From Rhodobacteraceae bacterium HTCC2150 (GTDB lineage Bacteria > Pseudomonadota > Alphaproteobacteria > Rhodobacterales > Rhodobacteraceae), in the NCBI GenBank assembly GCA_000169395.1, contig AAXZ01000002.1:744001-808000 (forward strand): DNA of 64,000 nucleotides. The letters are read 5' to 3'. The stretch's first letter is position 1. Every line of letters begins with the position of its first letter. A program made the position numbers and the translations under genes. This document shows, one piece after another, positions 9,116-18,690 of the stretch. The notes beneath the pieces are model-generated. The model did no database searches. It was not told the DNA's origin and saw only the letters and a program-made list of their open reading frames with translations.

Positions 9116-10045
9116 ATGGCATATTTATTGGCAATACTTGGCCTGATCATTTTGATCGTGGCGGGCGACTTTTTGGTGCGTGGTGCGGTCAACTTGTCAC
9201 TTCGTTTGGGCATTCCGGCCTTTATCGTTAGTTTGACGATTGTTGCTTTTGGCACCTCTGCCCCAGAATTACTGATTTCAGTTTCGGCGGTTCTTAGTGA
9301 TCAACCGGGTTTGGCATTGGGCAACGTGGTCGGATCAAACATCGCCAATGTACTGTTGGTTTTGGGTGTTCCTGCAATGATTGCAGGACTTCACACAAGC
9401 GAAATTGACACCAAAAAGAATTTTGCTCTTATGCTCGTAGCGACCGGATTGTTCATTGCCTCTTGTTTCCTTGGACCAATTTCATGGATGCACGGGATTT
9501 TTTTACTGGCAACCTTGGCCTATATTCTGTGGGTCGCAGTCAAAGACGCGCAATCTCACAAACAAGATTTCAACGATGTCGAAAGTTCCAATCCAGATCT
9601 TTCCGGCAAGTTAATCGCCTTGTTCCTGGTTCTTGGTTTCATTGGCTTGCCGTTGGGGGCCGAAATCCTAGTGCGTTATGCCAGTATAATTGCACGTGAC
9701 CTTGGGGTGAGTGAGACCATTATCGGCCTGACACTTGTTGCTTTTGGTACTTCGGCGCCAGAATTGGCCACAACAATTACGGCTGCAATCCGCCGTCAGG
9801 CGGACGTGGCTTTGGGCAATGTAATCGGCTCTAACATGTTCAATTTGTTAGCCGTCACTGGGATCGCCAGCTTGTTTGGCTCAATGACGGTACCTCTTGG
9901 TTTAATGGAATTCGACATTTGGGTATTGGCTGCATCCTCGATCGTTTTGATCCCCTTTGTCTATTTCCGCCAAGACATAAACCGCATTTGGGGTGTTGCA
10001 TTAACCCTGATCTATGTCAGTTATTTGGTGTTCCTTTTAAACTAG
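9116..10045 (+). CDS. Calcium/sodium antiporter (YrbG/CaCA family)
   Basis: This 309-residue polytopic protein carries the two inverted alpha repeats that define the CaCA family. The first is FGTSAPELLISV...LGNVVGSNIANVLL at about residues 44-82; the second is FGTSAPELATTI...LGNVIGSNMFNLLA at about 205-243. The conserved acidic residue of each GTSAPE motif binds cations in the exchanger pore. About ten membrane helices are expected. It probably exports Ca2+ (or K+) in exchange for Na+. Spacing of 4 bp from the small zinc-ribbon gene and 10 bp to the next gene places it in a continuous rightward cluster. Confidence 0.93.
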   Translation: MAYLLAILGLIILIVAGDFLVRGAVNLSLRLGIPAFIVSLTIVAFGTSAPELLISVSAVLSDQPGLALGNVVGSNIANVLLVLGVPAMIAGLHTSEIDTKKNFALMLVATGLFIASCFLGPISWMHGIFLLATLAYILWVAVKDAQSHKQDFNDVESSNPDLSGKLIALFLVLGFIGLPLGAEILVRYASIIARDLGVSETIIGLTLVAFGTSAPELATTITAAIRRQADVALGNVIGSNMFNLLAVTGIASLFGSMTVPLGLMEFDIWVLAASSIVLIPFVYFRQDINRIWGVALTLIYVSYLVFLLN

Positions 10046-10055
10046 GAGAAAACCA

Positions 10056-10838
10056 ATGAGTAAAAACGCCCTAGTAACAGGTGCAGGTATCCGACTGGGC
10101 CGCCAGATTGCGCTTGGCTTGGCCCATGATGGTTATGATGTTGCAGTCCATTACAGCAAATCTTCCGACGGGGCACGGGCAGTCGTTGATGAAATCAAGG
10201 CACTTGGCCAAAACGCCGTGGCTGTTCAAGCGGATTTTTTTGACGAAGATGCACTCACAAACCTTATTCACGAAGCAGCAGCTGGCCTAAACGGCCCACT
10301 ATCGGTTTTGGTGAACAATGCATCCGTTTTTGAATACGATACGATCGAGTCCGCCACGCGCGAAAGTTGGGATCGACACATGAACAGCAACCTTCGCGCG
10401 CCATTCGTACTTTCCCAGCAATTTGCTGCCCAAGCGCCCAAAGCTACAACAGATGCCAACGGTGCTAAACGCGCAGAATCTGTGATCATCAACATGGTGG
10501 ATCAGCGGGTAAAAAAACTGACGCCTGAATTCATGACCTATACGCTGGCCAAGATGGGGCTTTGGGCACTAACGCAAACTTCTGCCCGTGCTCTGGCCCC
10601 TGATATTCGGGTAAACGCAATTGCCCCGGGCAGCACGATTAAAGGCACACGGCAATCCGATGCGCATTTTGACGGCCAACGGACCAACACCATTTTGGAA
10701 CGTGGTCCAAACCCTGCTGACATCACGGCAACCGTGTCTTACATCGTGAATAACCCGGCACTAACAGGGCAAGTTATCGCGGTTGATGGTGGGCAACATT
10801 TGGCATGGCAGACTCCTGATATTCGAGGTGTGGAGTAA
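10056..10838 (+). CDS. Short-chain dehydrogenase, FolM/pteridine-reductase-like
   Basis: This 260-residue NAD(P)-dependent SDR has a coenzyme motif TGAGIRLGRQIALGLA. The arginine at the position where classical SDRs carry TGxxxGIG is the mark of pteridine reductases and dihydromonapterin reductase (TGxxxRxG). The NNAS block and the active site Y-x3-K (YTLAKMG, about residues 167-173) are present. GQVIAVDGGQHL ends the fold. A RBS-like AGGAG lies just before ATG 10056. Likely role: reduction of dihydrobiopterin, dihydromonapterin or dihydrofolate. It is the last gene of the run starting at glpD. A general SDR of other specificity cannot be excluded. Confidence 0.85.
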   Translation: MSKNALVTGAGIRLGRQIALGLAHDGYDVAVHYSKSSDGARAVVDEIKALGQNAVAVQADFFDEDALTNLIHEAAAGLNGPLSVLVNNASVFEYDTIESATRESWDRHMNSNLRAPFVLSQQFAAQAPKATTDANGAKRAESVIINMVDQRVKKLTPEFMTYTLAKMGLWALTQTSARALAPDIRVNAIAPGSTIKGTRQSDAHFDGQRTNTILERGPNPADITATVSYIVNNPALTGQVIAVDGGQHLAWQTPDIRGVE

Positions 10839-11149
10839 CCAAATACCACTCTTTTTTTTCTCGGGTGGGTCAAATTGTACACTTTCTTTACAACTATTAC
10901 GAAAACGTAAATATTTTTGGTTTGTTTTCAAATACTTGCTATAGGAAATAAATTTAAATCAACACTATCAATAACTTACCAGTAATGCCTATTTTTTAGG
11001 CAAACCCAGTAAATAAGGCAAAACCAAGGCAAAATGGCTATCTTCAGAAGTTTATCAACGGAGTTATCCACAGAAATCGTGGAAACCTTTTCTCTTGATA
11101 AATGTCATCTAAGATTGCAGCGCGGCATAGAATCATTGAAACAGGTGGC
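10839..11149. promoter_or_regulatory. A+T-rich intergenic region with a DnaA-box-like 9-mer upstream of uvrC
   Basis: About 310 bp with no convincing gene. It is distinctly A+T-rich (10890-10990). It contains a small inverted repeat GCCTA-ttttt-TAGGC (10987-11001) and three AGGCAAA repeats (10998-11033). A perfect TTATCCACA, the canonical DnaA box, lies at 11064-11072, and a degenerate copy TTATCAACG at 11052-11060. One good box is not enough to call an origin. It probably holds the uvrC promoter. I see no alphaproteobacterial LexA (GTTC-N7-GTTC) site. Confidence 0.4.
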
Positions 11150-13027
11150 ATGACCCAAGACAGTCCAGAAATAGAGCCCAAACGCCCAGAAGGACACGCT
11201 TGCGTGCAATCCTATTTGGCCAGTTTGGACAATTCACCTGGCGTCTATCGTATGCTAGATGAAGAAAGCCGCGTGTTATACGTAGGCAAAGCGCGCAACC
11301 TTAAAAAGCGTGTTTCCAACTATGCCAATCCCAATGGGCACACGGGCCGTATTTCGCGGATGATCAGCGAAACTGCATCAATGATGTTTCTGACCACGAC
11401 CACAGAAACCGAAGCGTTGTTGCTGGAACAAAATTTGATCAAACAGCTAAAGCCAAAATACAATGTGCTTTTGCGCGACGACAAAAGCTTTCCCAACATA
11501 CTTGTCGGCAAGGAACATGGTTTCCCAGCGATCAAAAAACATCGTGGCGCGAAAAAGGAAAAAGGCAGCTACTATGGCCCTTTCGCCAGCGCCATGGCCG
11601 TCAACAATACGCTCAATCATTTGCAAAAGGTATTCTTGCTTCGCAATTGCACAGACGCCAGTTTCGAGGCCCGCACGCGACCATGCCTGCAATATCAGAT
11701 CAAACGTTGTGCGGCCCCTTGTGTCGGTTACATTTCCGATGCTGACTATGGCTCTTTGGTTAAAGATGCCGAAAATTTTCTGGCGGGAAAATCAACAAAA
11801 ATACAAGAAAACCTAGCTGCGGACATGCAAGCCGCCAGCGAAGCTATGGAATTTGAACGTGCCGCCGCCCTTCGGGACCGTATCAAAGCATTAACTCAAG
11901 TTCAGCAATCCCAAGGCATCAATCCAAAAGGCGTGGCCGATGCCGATGTCATCGCGTTGTTTATGCAAGGTGGGCAAGCCTGTGTTCAGGTGTTCTTTAT
12001 CCGCGCAAATCAAAACTGGGGTAATCATGATTATTATCCACGCGTGCCTGCTGATGCGAGTCCTGCCGAGGTCATGCAAGCCTTCGCCACACAGTTTTAC
12101 GACAACAAAGAGCCCCCAAGAATGGTTCTATTGTCGGACGACATTGAGGACAGCGATCTCTTGGTTCAAGCTTTGAGCGAGAAGGCCGGCCGAAAGGTTG
12201 AGATCCTTGTTCCACAACGTGGCGAAAAAGCTGATTTGATTGCCAACGCCCTTAGAAATTCCCGCGAAAGCCTTGCGAGAAAAATGTCTGAAACGGCCAC
12301 ACAAGCACGACTACTGAAAGGATTGGCCGAGGCGCTGGATATGGACGCACCGCCCAATCGCGTTGAGGTCTACGACAACAGCCACATACAAGGCACAAAT
12401 GCGGTTGGTGCAATGATTGTTGCTGGCCCCGAAGGTTTCGCCACAGGGCAGTATCGCAAATTCAACATTAAGGGTGATGATCTGACACCGGGTGATGATT
12501 TTGGTATGATGAAAGAGGTATTAACCCGCCGCTTCAAACGCCTAATCAAAGAGGATCCCGAGCGTACCAGTGGCAATTGGCCTGATCTTTTGATCATTGA
12601 TGGCGGCATGGGACAGGTCAGTGCCGTTGCCGAAATCATGACCGAATGGGGTGTTACGGATATTCCAATGGTCGGCGTTGCCAAAGGCGTTGATCGGGAC
12701 GCCGGAAAAGAAGAGTTTCACAGGACTGGCAAACGCCCCTTTGCCCTGCGTCATAATGATCCTGTGTTGTATTTCGTTCAACGCATGCGCGATGAGGCAC
12801 ACAGGTTTGCCATCGGCACCCATCGCGCTAAACGGGCCAAATCCCAGTTCAAAAACCCGCTAGATGAGGTACCCGGTATTGGTGCCGCACGAAAACGTGC
12901 ATTATTGGCCCATTACGGATCGGCCAAAGCGGTATCGCGCGCGGGCCTATCCGACCTGAAAGCGGTTGAAGGTATTTCCGATTCCATGGCACAATCAATC
13001 TATGACTTCTTCCATGAGCGCGGCTAA
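11150..13027 (+). CDS. uvrC: Excinuclease ABC subunit C
   Basis: UvrC makes the dual incisions of nucleotide excision repair together with UvrAB. Domains appear in order: the N-terminal GIY-YIG nuclease ([27 protein letters not shown]), the cysteine cluster ([17 protein letters not shown]), the UVR motif ([23 protein letters not shown]), the RNase H-like endonuclease ([20 protein letters not shown] ... [10 protein letters not shown]), and a C-terminal helix-hairpin-helix pair ([19 protein letters not shown]). I favour ATG 11150 (AGGTGG just upstream, product 625 aa). An in-frame ATG at 11102 would add 16 residues without a ribosome-binding site. pgsA follows after 18 bp. Confidence 0.96.
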   Translation: MTQDSPEIEPKRPEGHACVQSYLASLDNSPGVYRMLDEESRVLYVGKARNLKKRVSNYANPNGHTGRISRMISETASMMFLTTTTETEALLLEQNLIKQLKPKYNVLLRDDKSFPNILVGKEHGFPAIKKHRGAKKEKGSYYGPFASAMAVNNTLNHLQKVFLLRNCTDASFEARTRPCLQYQIKRCAAPCVGYISDADYGSLVKDAENFLAGKSTKIQENLAADMQAASEAMEFERAAALRDRIKALTQVQQSQGINPKGVADADVIALFMQGGQACVQVFFIRANQNWGNHDYYPRVPADASPAEVMQAFATQFYDNKEPPRMVLLSDDIEDSDLLVQALSEKAGRKVEILVPQRGEKADLIANALRNSRESLARKMSETATQARLLKGLAEALDMDAPPNRVEVYDNSHIQGTNAVGAMIVAGPEGFATGQYRKFNIKGDDLTPGDDFGMMKEVLTRRFKRLIKEDPERTSGNWPDLLIIDGGMGQVSAVAEIMTEWGVTDIPMVGVAKGVDRDAGKEEFHRTGKRPFALRHNDPVLYFVQRMRDEAHRFAIGTHRAKRAKSQFKNPLDEVPGIGAARKRALLAHYGSAKAVSRAGLSDLKAVEGISDSMAQSIYDFFHERG

Positions 13028-13045
13028 GCGGATAAGGATCAAAAC

Positions 13046-13714
13046 ATGAATTGGAATATCCCAAATATGCTGACTGTTGCCCGCCTATTGGCGGCCCCCG
13101 GTGTGGCAATCATGTTTTTGTATTTCACGCGGCCCTATGCCGATTGGTTCGCCCTTGCCCTATTCGTGATCGCGTCATTGACCGATTTTCTGGATGGCTA
13201 TTTGGCGCGTCTATGGAAACAAGAAAGCAAGTTTGGCACGATGCTAGACCCAATTGCCGACAAAGCGATGGTTGTGATCGCTTTGTTAGTTATCACGGGT
13301 TACACGGGCATGAACCCTTGGCTGATCTTGCCCGCAACAGTTATCTTGTTCCGCGAAGTTTTCGTTTCAGGTTTACGCGAATTTTTAGGGGCGGATGCTG
13401 GTAAACTGGCCGTTACAAAACTGGCAAAATGGAAAACAACCGCACAGATGGTGGCGATTGCAGTTTTGTTTTTAGGCATGGGCTTGGAACAAGTGCACCT
13501 AAACATCTTCTATTTTACCGACCCAACTGATTATCAAATGGCGTTGGATGACGCAAATTGGAACCGTACAACAATTGCGATGGAGGGCGGGTTTTATGCC
13601 GGCATCGTGGGAATCGTTTTGATGTGGTTCGCGGCCATTTTGACGGCCATCACAGGTTTTGACTATTTTTCAAAAGCAATGCCTTACCTTAGGGATGATC
13701 CTCGCAATGATTAA
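13046..13714 (+). CDS. pgsA: CDP-diacylglycerol--glycerol-3-phosphate 3-phosphatidyltransferase
   Basis: This 222-residue membrane enzyme makes phosphatidylglycerol phosphate from CDP-diacylglycerol and glycerol 3-phosphate. It carries the CDP-alcohol phosphotransferase signature, with the spaced residues D..DG..AR........G...D...D visible in SLTDFLDGYLARLW and SKFGTMLDPIADK (about 47-76). Several hydrophobic helices surround it. The 3' end overlaps moaD by 8 bp. The uvrC-pgsA-moaD-moaE order is a familiar Rhodobacterales arrangement, apparently linking unrelated housekeeping functions in one transcript. Confidence 0.95.
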   Translation: MNWNIPNMLTVARLLAAPGVAIMFLYFTRPYADWFALALFVIASLTDFLDGYLARLWKQESKFGTMLDPIADKAMVVIALLVITGYTGMNPWLILPATVILFREVFVSGLREFLGADAGKLAVTKLAKWKTTAQMVAIAVLFLGMGLEQVHLNIFYFTDPTDYQMALDDANWNRTTIAMEGGFYAGIVGIVLMWFAAILTAITGFDYFSKAMPYLRDDPRND

Positions 13715-13955
13715 TGTTTTGTATTTCGCATGGGTGCGTGAACGCATCGGTTTACCCCGCGAAGAAATAGAAACGAATGCACAGACTGTTCGGGAATTGA
13801 TCGCTGAATTGTCCGCTCGCGAAGAACGATATGCTGCCGCTTTTGAAGATCTTGAATCACTACGTGTGGCCGTTGATCAAGAGTTAGTCGATTTTGATGC
13901 TTCGCTTTCAGGTGTACGCGAAGTTGCCTTCTTTCCACCAATGACAGGTGGTTAA
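13707..13955 (+). CDS. moaD: Molybdopterin synthase sulfur carrier subunit
   Basis: This 82-residue ubiquitin-like carrier starts MINVLYFAWVRERIG and ends with the required C-terminal Gly-Gly (PPMTGG), the residue thiocarboxylated by MoeB and used by MoaE to convert cPMP to molybdopterin. ATG 13707 is chosen because the mature fold begins there and the frame upstream is pgsA sequence; the 8-bp overlap with pgsA suggests translational coupling. moaE starts one base after its stop codon. Confidence 0.93.
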   Translation: MINVLYFAWVRERIGLPREEIETNAQTVRELIAELSAREERYAAAFEDLESLRVAVDQELVDFDASLSGVREVAFFPPMTGG

Positions 13956-13956
13956 A

Positions 13957-14400
13957 ATGGGTGTTCGTGTCCAAACGGACCCATTTAATGCAGGGGCCGA
14001 GTTAAAAACATTTTCCAGCGTACAAACGAATGCGGGGGCGGTTGTCACGTTCACGGGTATCGTACGTGATTTACCGGACAATCCCTTGGCCTTTATGGAA
14101 ATTGAACATTATCCAGGGATGACGGAAAAGGCCTTGGAAAAAATTTGTGACACGGCCATCGAACGTTGGAAGCTGGCAGATGCTTTGGTCATTCACCGAT
14201 ATGGCAAGCTGACTGCCGGTGAAGACATCATGATGGTGGCGACGGCATCCAAGCACCGCAAAGATGCATTTGAAGCCGCGGAATTTTTGATGGATTATCT
14301 TAAATCACGCGCGCCTTTTTGGAAAAAAGAACACGCCAAAGACGGCGCAGATTGGGTTGCCCAAAGATCCGAGGATGAAGACGCATTAAATCGTTGGTAA
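13957..14400 (+). CDS. moaE: Molybdopterin synthase catalytic subunit
   Basis: This 147-residue protein is the MoaD partner that inserts two sulfurs into cyclic pyranopterin monophosphate. Recognisable blocks are GAVVTFTGIVRD (about 27-38), LEKICDTAIERW, the VIHRYGKLTAGEDIMMVATAS core (about 78-98) and the substrate-site lysines in YLKSRAPFWKKE (about 114-125). ATG 13957, one base after the moaD stop, is the start; a GTG at 13948 would overlap moaD. Mo-cofactor genes continue far away at 33.8-37 kb (moeA, mobB, mobA, fdhD). Confidence 0.95.
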   Translation: MGVRVQTDPFNAGAELKTFSSVQTNAGAVVTFTGIVRDLPDNPLAFMEIEHYPGMTEKALEKICDTAIERWKLADALVIHRYGKLTAGEDIMMVATASKHRKDAFEAAEFLMDYLKSRAPFWKKEHAKDGADWVAQRSEDEDALNRW

Positions 14401-14487
14401 CTTTGCCGTCAAACATCCAGTTTTAGATCAAGTGAAACGCCAGAACTATACTTTCCAAAAAATGTGGCAAGACAGGCCCACACCCAA

Positions 14488-17070
14488 CTATTGGAACCTG
14501 TCCAACAACCGCTTTAGGTAATCCAGCTCTACCTCTGGGCGGTTCTGTTCACCTGATCGCCGCCGGATTTCATCCAGTAGTTCGCGCGCACGGCGGTAAA
14601 CATCCTCTCCCTGTAGCAAGTTTTCATCGCTGCCGACGCGGCCCTGATTGCCTGCCTCGCGGCCCAATGGATCTTGCGGGTTCCCCTCATTGGGATTTTG
14701 TTGTGCCGTTCCTTGTTGTTGCCCTTGGCTTTGTTCTTGGGCCATCGCTTCGCCAAGGTTACGCATGCCTTCACGCATTGCCTCTAGGGCATCTGACTGA
14801 TTATCCAGTGCTTCGGCCAATTCATTATTTTCAAGGTTTTCCGCAGCACGCCCCATGGCCTCTCCGGCACGATCAAGTGCTTCGCGGGCGGCCTGCCCTG
14901 CTTCTGATCCAGCGTTGGGCAGATTGCCGCGTTGTTGGTTCAAACGATCTTGAAGATCTTGCTGACGCTCGGCCAAACTGTCCGCACTTGGCTGGCCACT
15001 TTCGCCACTTTCACCGCCTTCGCTCCCGTCGCCCTGCCCTGATTCATGACTTTGCCCCTGCCCCTGATCCCCGTTGCGACCACGGTTTTGGCTATTGTTA
15101 CCAGCCTGCGCATTTGGGTTTTTTTGTTCTTGCAGATCACGGAATGCATCATCAGACAAACCCTGTTGTTCGCGCAGTGAATCCGCCAAGCCCTCCATAG
15201 CTTGCTGACCTTCACTTTGGCCTTGCTCACCATTTTGCGTGACTTGCATATTTTCCAACAATTCACGAATGGCATCCATCAAACGTTCGGCTTCGGCCAT
15301 TCGGCCTTGTTCCATCATTTCCTGCAATTCTTGCAGCATCTGTTCCAATTGGTCACTGGATAGGGATTGCGAGTTTTGCGATTGCTCTTGGTTTGGCTCG
15401 TCCGCCTCGTCGCGTTGGGTTTGCTCGGCTAATTCCTGAATGTATTCATTCATCGCCTCGCGCATTTCTTGCATCAGTTGGTCAATCTCATCTTTGTTGG
15501 CGCCGTTGCGCATGGCCTCGGACAATCGATCCTGGGCGCGACGCAACTTTTCAAGGGCACTGGCTAAATCACCATCCTCAAACGAAAGCGCGGCGTTCCA
15601 AAGCAATTCGGCGACCTCATCGCGCGGCACCTCACCAAGACCCTCATTGTTTTCAGCCTCAAGTCGACGAAGAGCGACCCGCAACAACAAATATGCTTTG
15701 TCGTTCTTAATGAACCCCTCGGGCAAATGCGAAACCGCCCGAATAATCTGTGAGGCACGCGGCCCATTTGACAATGCCCACAAAATATCCCGACGATTTT
15801 CGACAATGGCTGCAGCCAACGGATCAAAAAACCGACGCCCCGGCAACGTAAATTCAAGCGGTTCAGATTGTCCAACCTGCCCCAATGCATCAATCACAGA
15901 AAGGGTCATGGTAACAGGCAATCCTGACCATGCGTGGTTTTCAAATCGCTCTACCAACGTTTCTTTGAAATCGGCTTTGTCGCCACGGGTTGGCATGGGT
16001 AAATCTAGCTCAATCGCCTCGCGTTCTTCGGGGATAGCTGCCAATCCAAAACGGCGCTCAATTGCGGTTTCGTTAAGCGTGATCAAAACAGCACCATTTT
16101 GAATGCCATAGTCATCCTGTGCTGCAAACTCCTGACGCATTTCACCGCCAGCCTTAAATTCCAAGGCCTCAACAATCTGAATTGATGGCCCAAGATCAAC
16201 AAGTGAGGTGAAATTGAAAGCAATATCTTCGGGCCCGCCCGCGATTTTCAATTGACCGGATTGTTTTACTAAAAACTCAATTGAACCAGTTTCGGGAATT
16301 TCCAATCCGGCATCCTGTGGCGGAATTCCAGAAACAGTTTCATGCACGGCAAGTTTATCAATTTGACCGTAAAGACGAAGTATAAGTCGACTGTTAACCG
16401 GAACAGCAACCTTGTTGTCCTTCAGTTCGTTTAAATAGAGGCTGGGTTTTCCCGTATATGCAGGTGGTTCTAACCACCCTTCCCAACTTGGACCAACCGA
16501 TGTGGCACTTGCCGAAGCGGGCGCCAATTGCCCGAGGCTTTCCACCTTCCAAATCGAGCCAAATCCCAAGGCCATAACAAAGGCTGTCGCTGCCATTAAG
16601 CGAAGACCCCAACGATCAATATGGGAAATCTTCAGGTCGGGTGCCACCGCACGGGCGGAACTGGCTTGTGCCTCCATCCGTTCTTGGTGCGCCACCCATA
16701 CGTCACGAGATGCCTGATCGGTTGCGCCAATTGCTTGTTGATCGGCTAGGGCCGCCAAAGGTCGCCCTGCAAGCGTGGCGTCAACTTTGGTCAATGCTTC
16801 GCCGCGATCAGGATCGCGATATTTTAGCCAGCCATGAACCAGCAAAACCACGATGGCTACGCCAAGGCCGCCCGCAATTACCCAAAACTGAAATGGTGTA
16901 AGAAACTCATGTGCACCAAGGAAAACAGCAGCTAAACCAGCCAAGACAAGCGTCCAAACGGGCCAAAAAGCACGCGTAAAACGTTCTAGGCGCAAACCCC
17001 AGTGGGTCAGCGTGATTGGTTGTTTTGCAATCTGATTACCTGCTTTTAAGGCAGGTTGGGTTTTGCGCAT
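14488..17070 (-). CDS. TIGR02302/DUF4175-type membrane protein with glutamine-rich coiled-coil tail
   Basis: This 860-residue protein, unknown in function, is typical of alphaproteobacteria. Two hydrophobic segments near the N-terminus (about 36-52 and 60-80) and a third near 160-175 anchor it. A long probably extracytoplasmic region with beta-rich composition follows to about residue 430. The C-terminal half is charged and low-complexity (EQ, NQ, GQ and SG runs, about 500-820) with predicted coiled coil, ending in ELDYLKRLLDRFQ. It is the last gene of the argH-lipoprotein-DUF2834-lysA run. A cell-envelope role is a guess based only on topology. Confidence 0.8.
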   Translation of the reverse strand: MRKTQPALKAGNQIAKQPITLTHWGLRLERFTRAFWPVWTLVLAGLAAVFLGAHEFLTPFQFWVIAGGLGVAIVVLLVHGWLKYRDPDRGEALTKVDATLAGRPLAALADQQAIGATDQASRDVWVAHQERMEAQASSARAVAPDLKISHIDRWGLRLMAATAFVMALGFGSIWKVESLGQLAPASASATSVGPSWEGWLEPPAYTGKPSLYLNELKDNKVAVPVNSRLILRLYGQIDKLAVHETVSGIPPQDAGLEIPETGSIEFLVKQSGQLKIAGGPEDIAFNFTSLVDLGPSIQIVEALEFKAGGEMRQEFAAQDDYGIQNGAVLITLNETAIERRFGLAAIPEEREAIELDLPMPTRGDKADFKETLVERFENHAWSGLPVTMTLSVIDALGQVGQSEPLEFTLPGRRFFDPLAAAIVENRRDILWALSNGPRASQIIRAVSHLPEGFIKNDKAYLLLRVALRRLEAENNEGLGEVPRDEVAELLWNAALSFEDGDLASALEKLRRAQDRLSEAMRNGANKDEIDQLMQEMREAMNEYIQELAEQTQRDEADEPNQEQSQNSQSLSSDQLEQMLQELQEMMEQGRMAEAERLMDAIRELLENMQVTQNGEQGQSEGQQAMEGLADSLREQQGLSDDAFRDLQEQKNPNAQAGNNSQNRGRNGDQGQGQSHESGQGDGSEGGESGESGQPSADSLAERQQDLQDRLNQQRGNLPNAGSEAGQAAREALDRAGEAMGRAAENLENNELAEALDNQSDALEAMREGMRNLGEAMAQEQSQGQQQGTAQQNPNEGNPQDPLGREAGNQGRVGSDENLLQGEDVYRRARELLDEIRRRSGEQNRPEVELDYLKRLLDRFQ

Positions 17071-17107
17071 CAGCGCCCTTTCCTATGCCTGTGCAGTTGG
17101 AAAAAAC

Positions 17108-18373
17108 TTACAACCACTCAGGAACGATATCGCGATTTATGATTTCCTCCAAGGTGGGACGTGGACGAATGACAGCAAATTGATCGCCCATCACCAAAAC
17201 CTCGGGCACCATGGGGCGCGTATTATATTCTGACGCCATCACCGCGCCATATGCACCGGCGGACCTGAACGCCACCAAATCAGTTGCTTCAAGCGGTGGA
17301 AGGGGGCGTTGTTTGGCAAACGTATCACCGCTTTCGCAAACGGGGCCGACAATATCATAGGGCTGCATTTCTACGCCAACTTCGGCTTCTTTTAGCGGCA
17401 CAATGTCGTGGTGCGCCGAATACATCGCCGGACGGATCAAATCGTTCATTGCCGCATCGAGAATAAGAAATTCACGGTCTTCACCGGATTTGACATAGAT
17501 GACTTCGGAAACCAAAACGCCTGCATTGCCCGCAACCAATCGGCCCGGTTCAATTTCAATTTCACACCCTAAATCGCCTACAGTTTCACGAACAATTTGA
17601 CCATATTCAGCCGGCACAGGTGGCGCATCATTGTCGCGCGCATACGGAATGCCCAAGCCGCCACCTAAATCAAGGCGGCTTATTTCATGACCATCTTCGC
17701 GTAAGGTTTTGGTCAGTTCGGCCACCAACTCAAACGCCTCACGATAAGGGGTCAAATCCGTTAATTGACTGCCGATATGGACATCAATGCCAACGATCTT
17801 AAGCCCAGGCAAACCGGCGGCCATCGCGTAAACCTCACGCGCACGACTTATGGGAATACCGAACTTGTTTTCTTTTTTGCCCGTTGCAATTTTTTCATGA
17901 GTTTTTGCATCAACGTCGGGGTTCACACGAATTGTAATTGGCGCGATCAAGCCAAGTTTTGTGGCGATTTCACTAAGCACCACCATTTCAGGTTCGGATT
18001 CGACATTGAACTGGCGAATGCCACCTTTCAACGTCATTTCAATTTCATCACGGGTTTTGCCAACACCAGAAAAAACGATCCGTTCACCTGGCACACCTGC
18101 AGCGCGTGCGCGTGCATATTCGCCGCCGGAAACCACGTCCATGCCAGCGCCCATATCGCCAAGCATCTTTAGGATTGCCTGATTTGAATTCGCTTTCATC
18201 GCATAACAAATCAGATGTGGACCCCATGACAACGCCTCATCCAGCACCTGAAAATGGCGCGCAAAGGTCGCTGCGGAATAGGCATAAAAAGGCGTGCCAA
18301 CTGCGGTGGCGATGTCTGCCAAAGGCACATCTTCGGCATGGAGGGCGCCGTCGCGATACATGAAGTGATCCAT
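17108..18373 (-). CDS. lysA: Diaminopimelate decarboxylase
   Basis: This 421-residue PLP enzyme decarboxylates meso-diaminopimelate to L-lysine, the last step of lysine synthesis. The fold-III barrel shows the PLP lysine in ICYAMKANSNQAIL (about 57-70), SGGEYARA, the glycine loop LGGGLGIPY, EPGRLVAGNAGVL, and the C-terminal catalytic PVCESGDTF and GAYGAVMASEYN. Start placed at ATG 18373, which overlaps the DUF2834 stop by 1 bp (TAATG). The frame extends further upstream, but those residues belong to the overlapping gene in another frame. The order argH-lysA is conserved in Rhodobacterales. Confidence 0.97.
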   Translation of the reverse strand: MDHFMYRDGALHAEDVPLADIATAVGTPFYAYSAATFARHFQVLDEALSWGPHLICYAMKANSNQAILKMLGDMGAGMDVVSGGEYARARAAGVPGERIVFSGVGKTRDEIEMTLKGGIRQFNVESEPEMVVLSEIATKLGLIAPITIRVNPDVDAKTHEKIATGKKENKFGIPISRAREVYAMAAGLPGLKIVGIDVHIGSQLTDLTPYREAFELVAELTKTLREDGHEISRLDLGGGLGIPYARDNDAPPVPAEYGQIVRETVGDLGCEIEIEPGRLVAGNAGVLVSEVIYVKSGEDREFLILDAAMNDLIRPAMYSAHHDIVPLKEAEVGVEMQPYDIVGPVCESGDTFAKQRPLPPLEATDLVAFRSAGAYGAVMASEYNTRPMVPEVLVMGDQFAVIRPRPTLEEIINRDIVPEWL

Positions 18374-18690
18374 TAGATAATTGGCCTTGTACGTAAGAAT
18401 AAAAACAGAGGCAGCCCACAACTTACCCCAACTAAAAAGGTCGCTGGAATTGCCCAAAGGGCAACCCAATTTTTGCGCACGTAGGTTTCGCTGATGATCC
18501 AAACGGTCAATGTGATCGCCGAAATCGTTAGGTCAAACATCAACCCAGTGGTTGCACTGTTTATGAAAACGGCATGCCACAACGCCGAAACGTCCAAACC
18601 ATTGAGATTGATCCACAATATCAAATGCCACATCGGCAGCACCGATCCAACGACAGTCAATCCCAAGAATATCCAACGAAGTGCAGACAT
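18373..18690 (-). CDS. DUF2834 family membrane protein
   Basis: This 105-residue protein has about three membrane helices (residues 6-26, 50-66 and 78-100). Motifs SATTGLMFDLTISAITLTVW and FLVGVSCGLPLFLFLRTRP match what I remember of DUF2834, a family of unknown function. It sits between a tiny lipoprotein gene and lysA with zero gap upstream (start 18690, lipoprotein stop 18691-18693) and a 1-bp overlap downstream, so it is surely co-translated. No catalytic residues are evident. Confidence 0.8.
   Translation of the reverse strand: MSALRWIFLGLTVVGSVLPMWHLILWINLNGLDVSALWHAVFINSATTGLMFDLTISAITLTVWIISETYVRKNWVALWAIPATFLVGVSCGLPLFLFLRTRPII

Noticed and set aside
10839-11149. Chromosomal replication origin
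   Set aside because: Only one perfect and one degenerate DnaA box; the origin-proximal genes usually seen in alphaproteobacteria (dnaA, hemE, parAB, gidA) are absent.
14667-15200. Long open frame on the plus strand inside the TIGR02302 gene
   Set aside because: It is the mirror of the low-complexity coding region and has no start signal or known domain.
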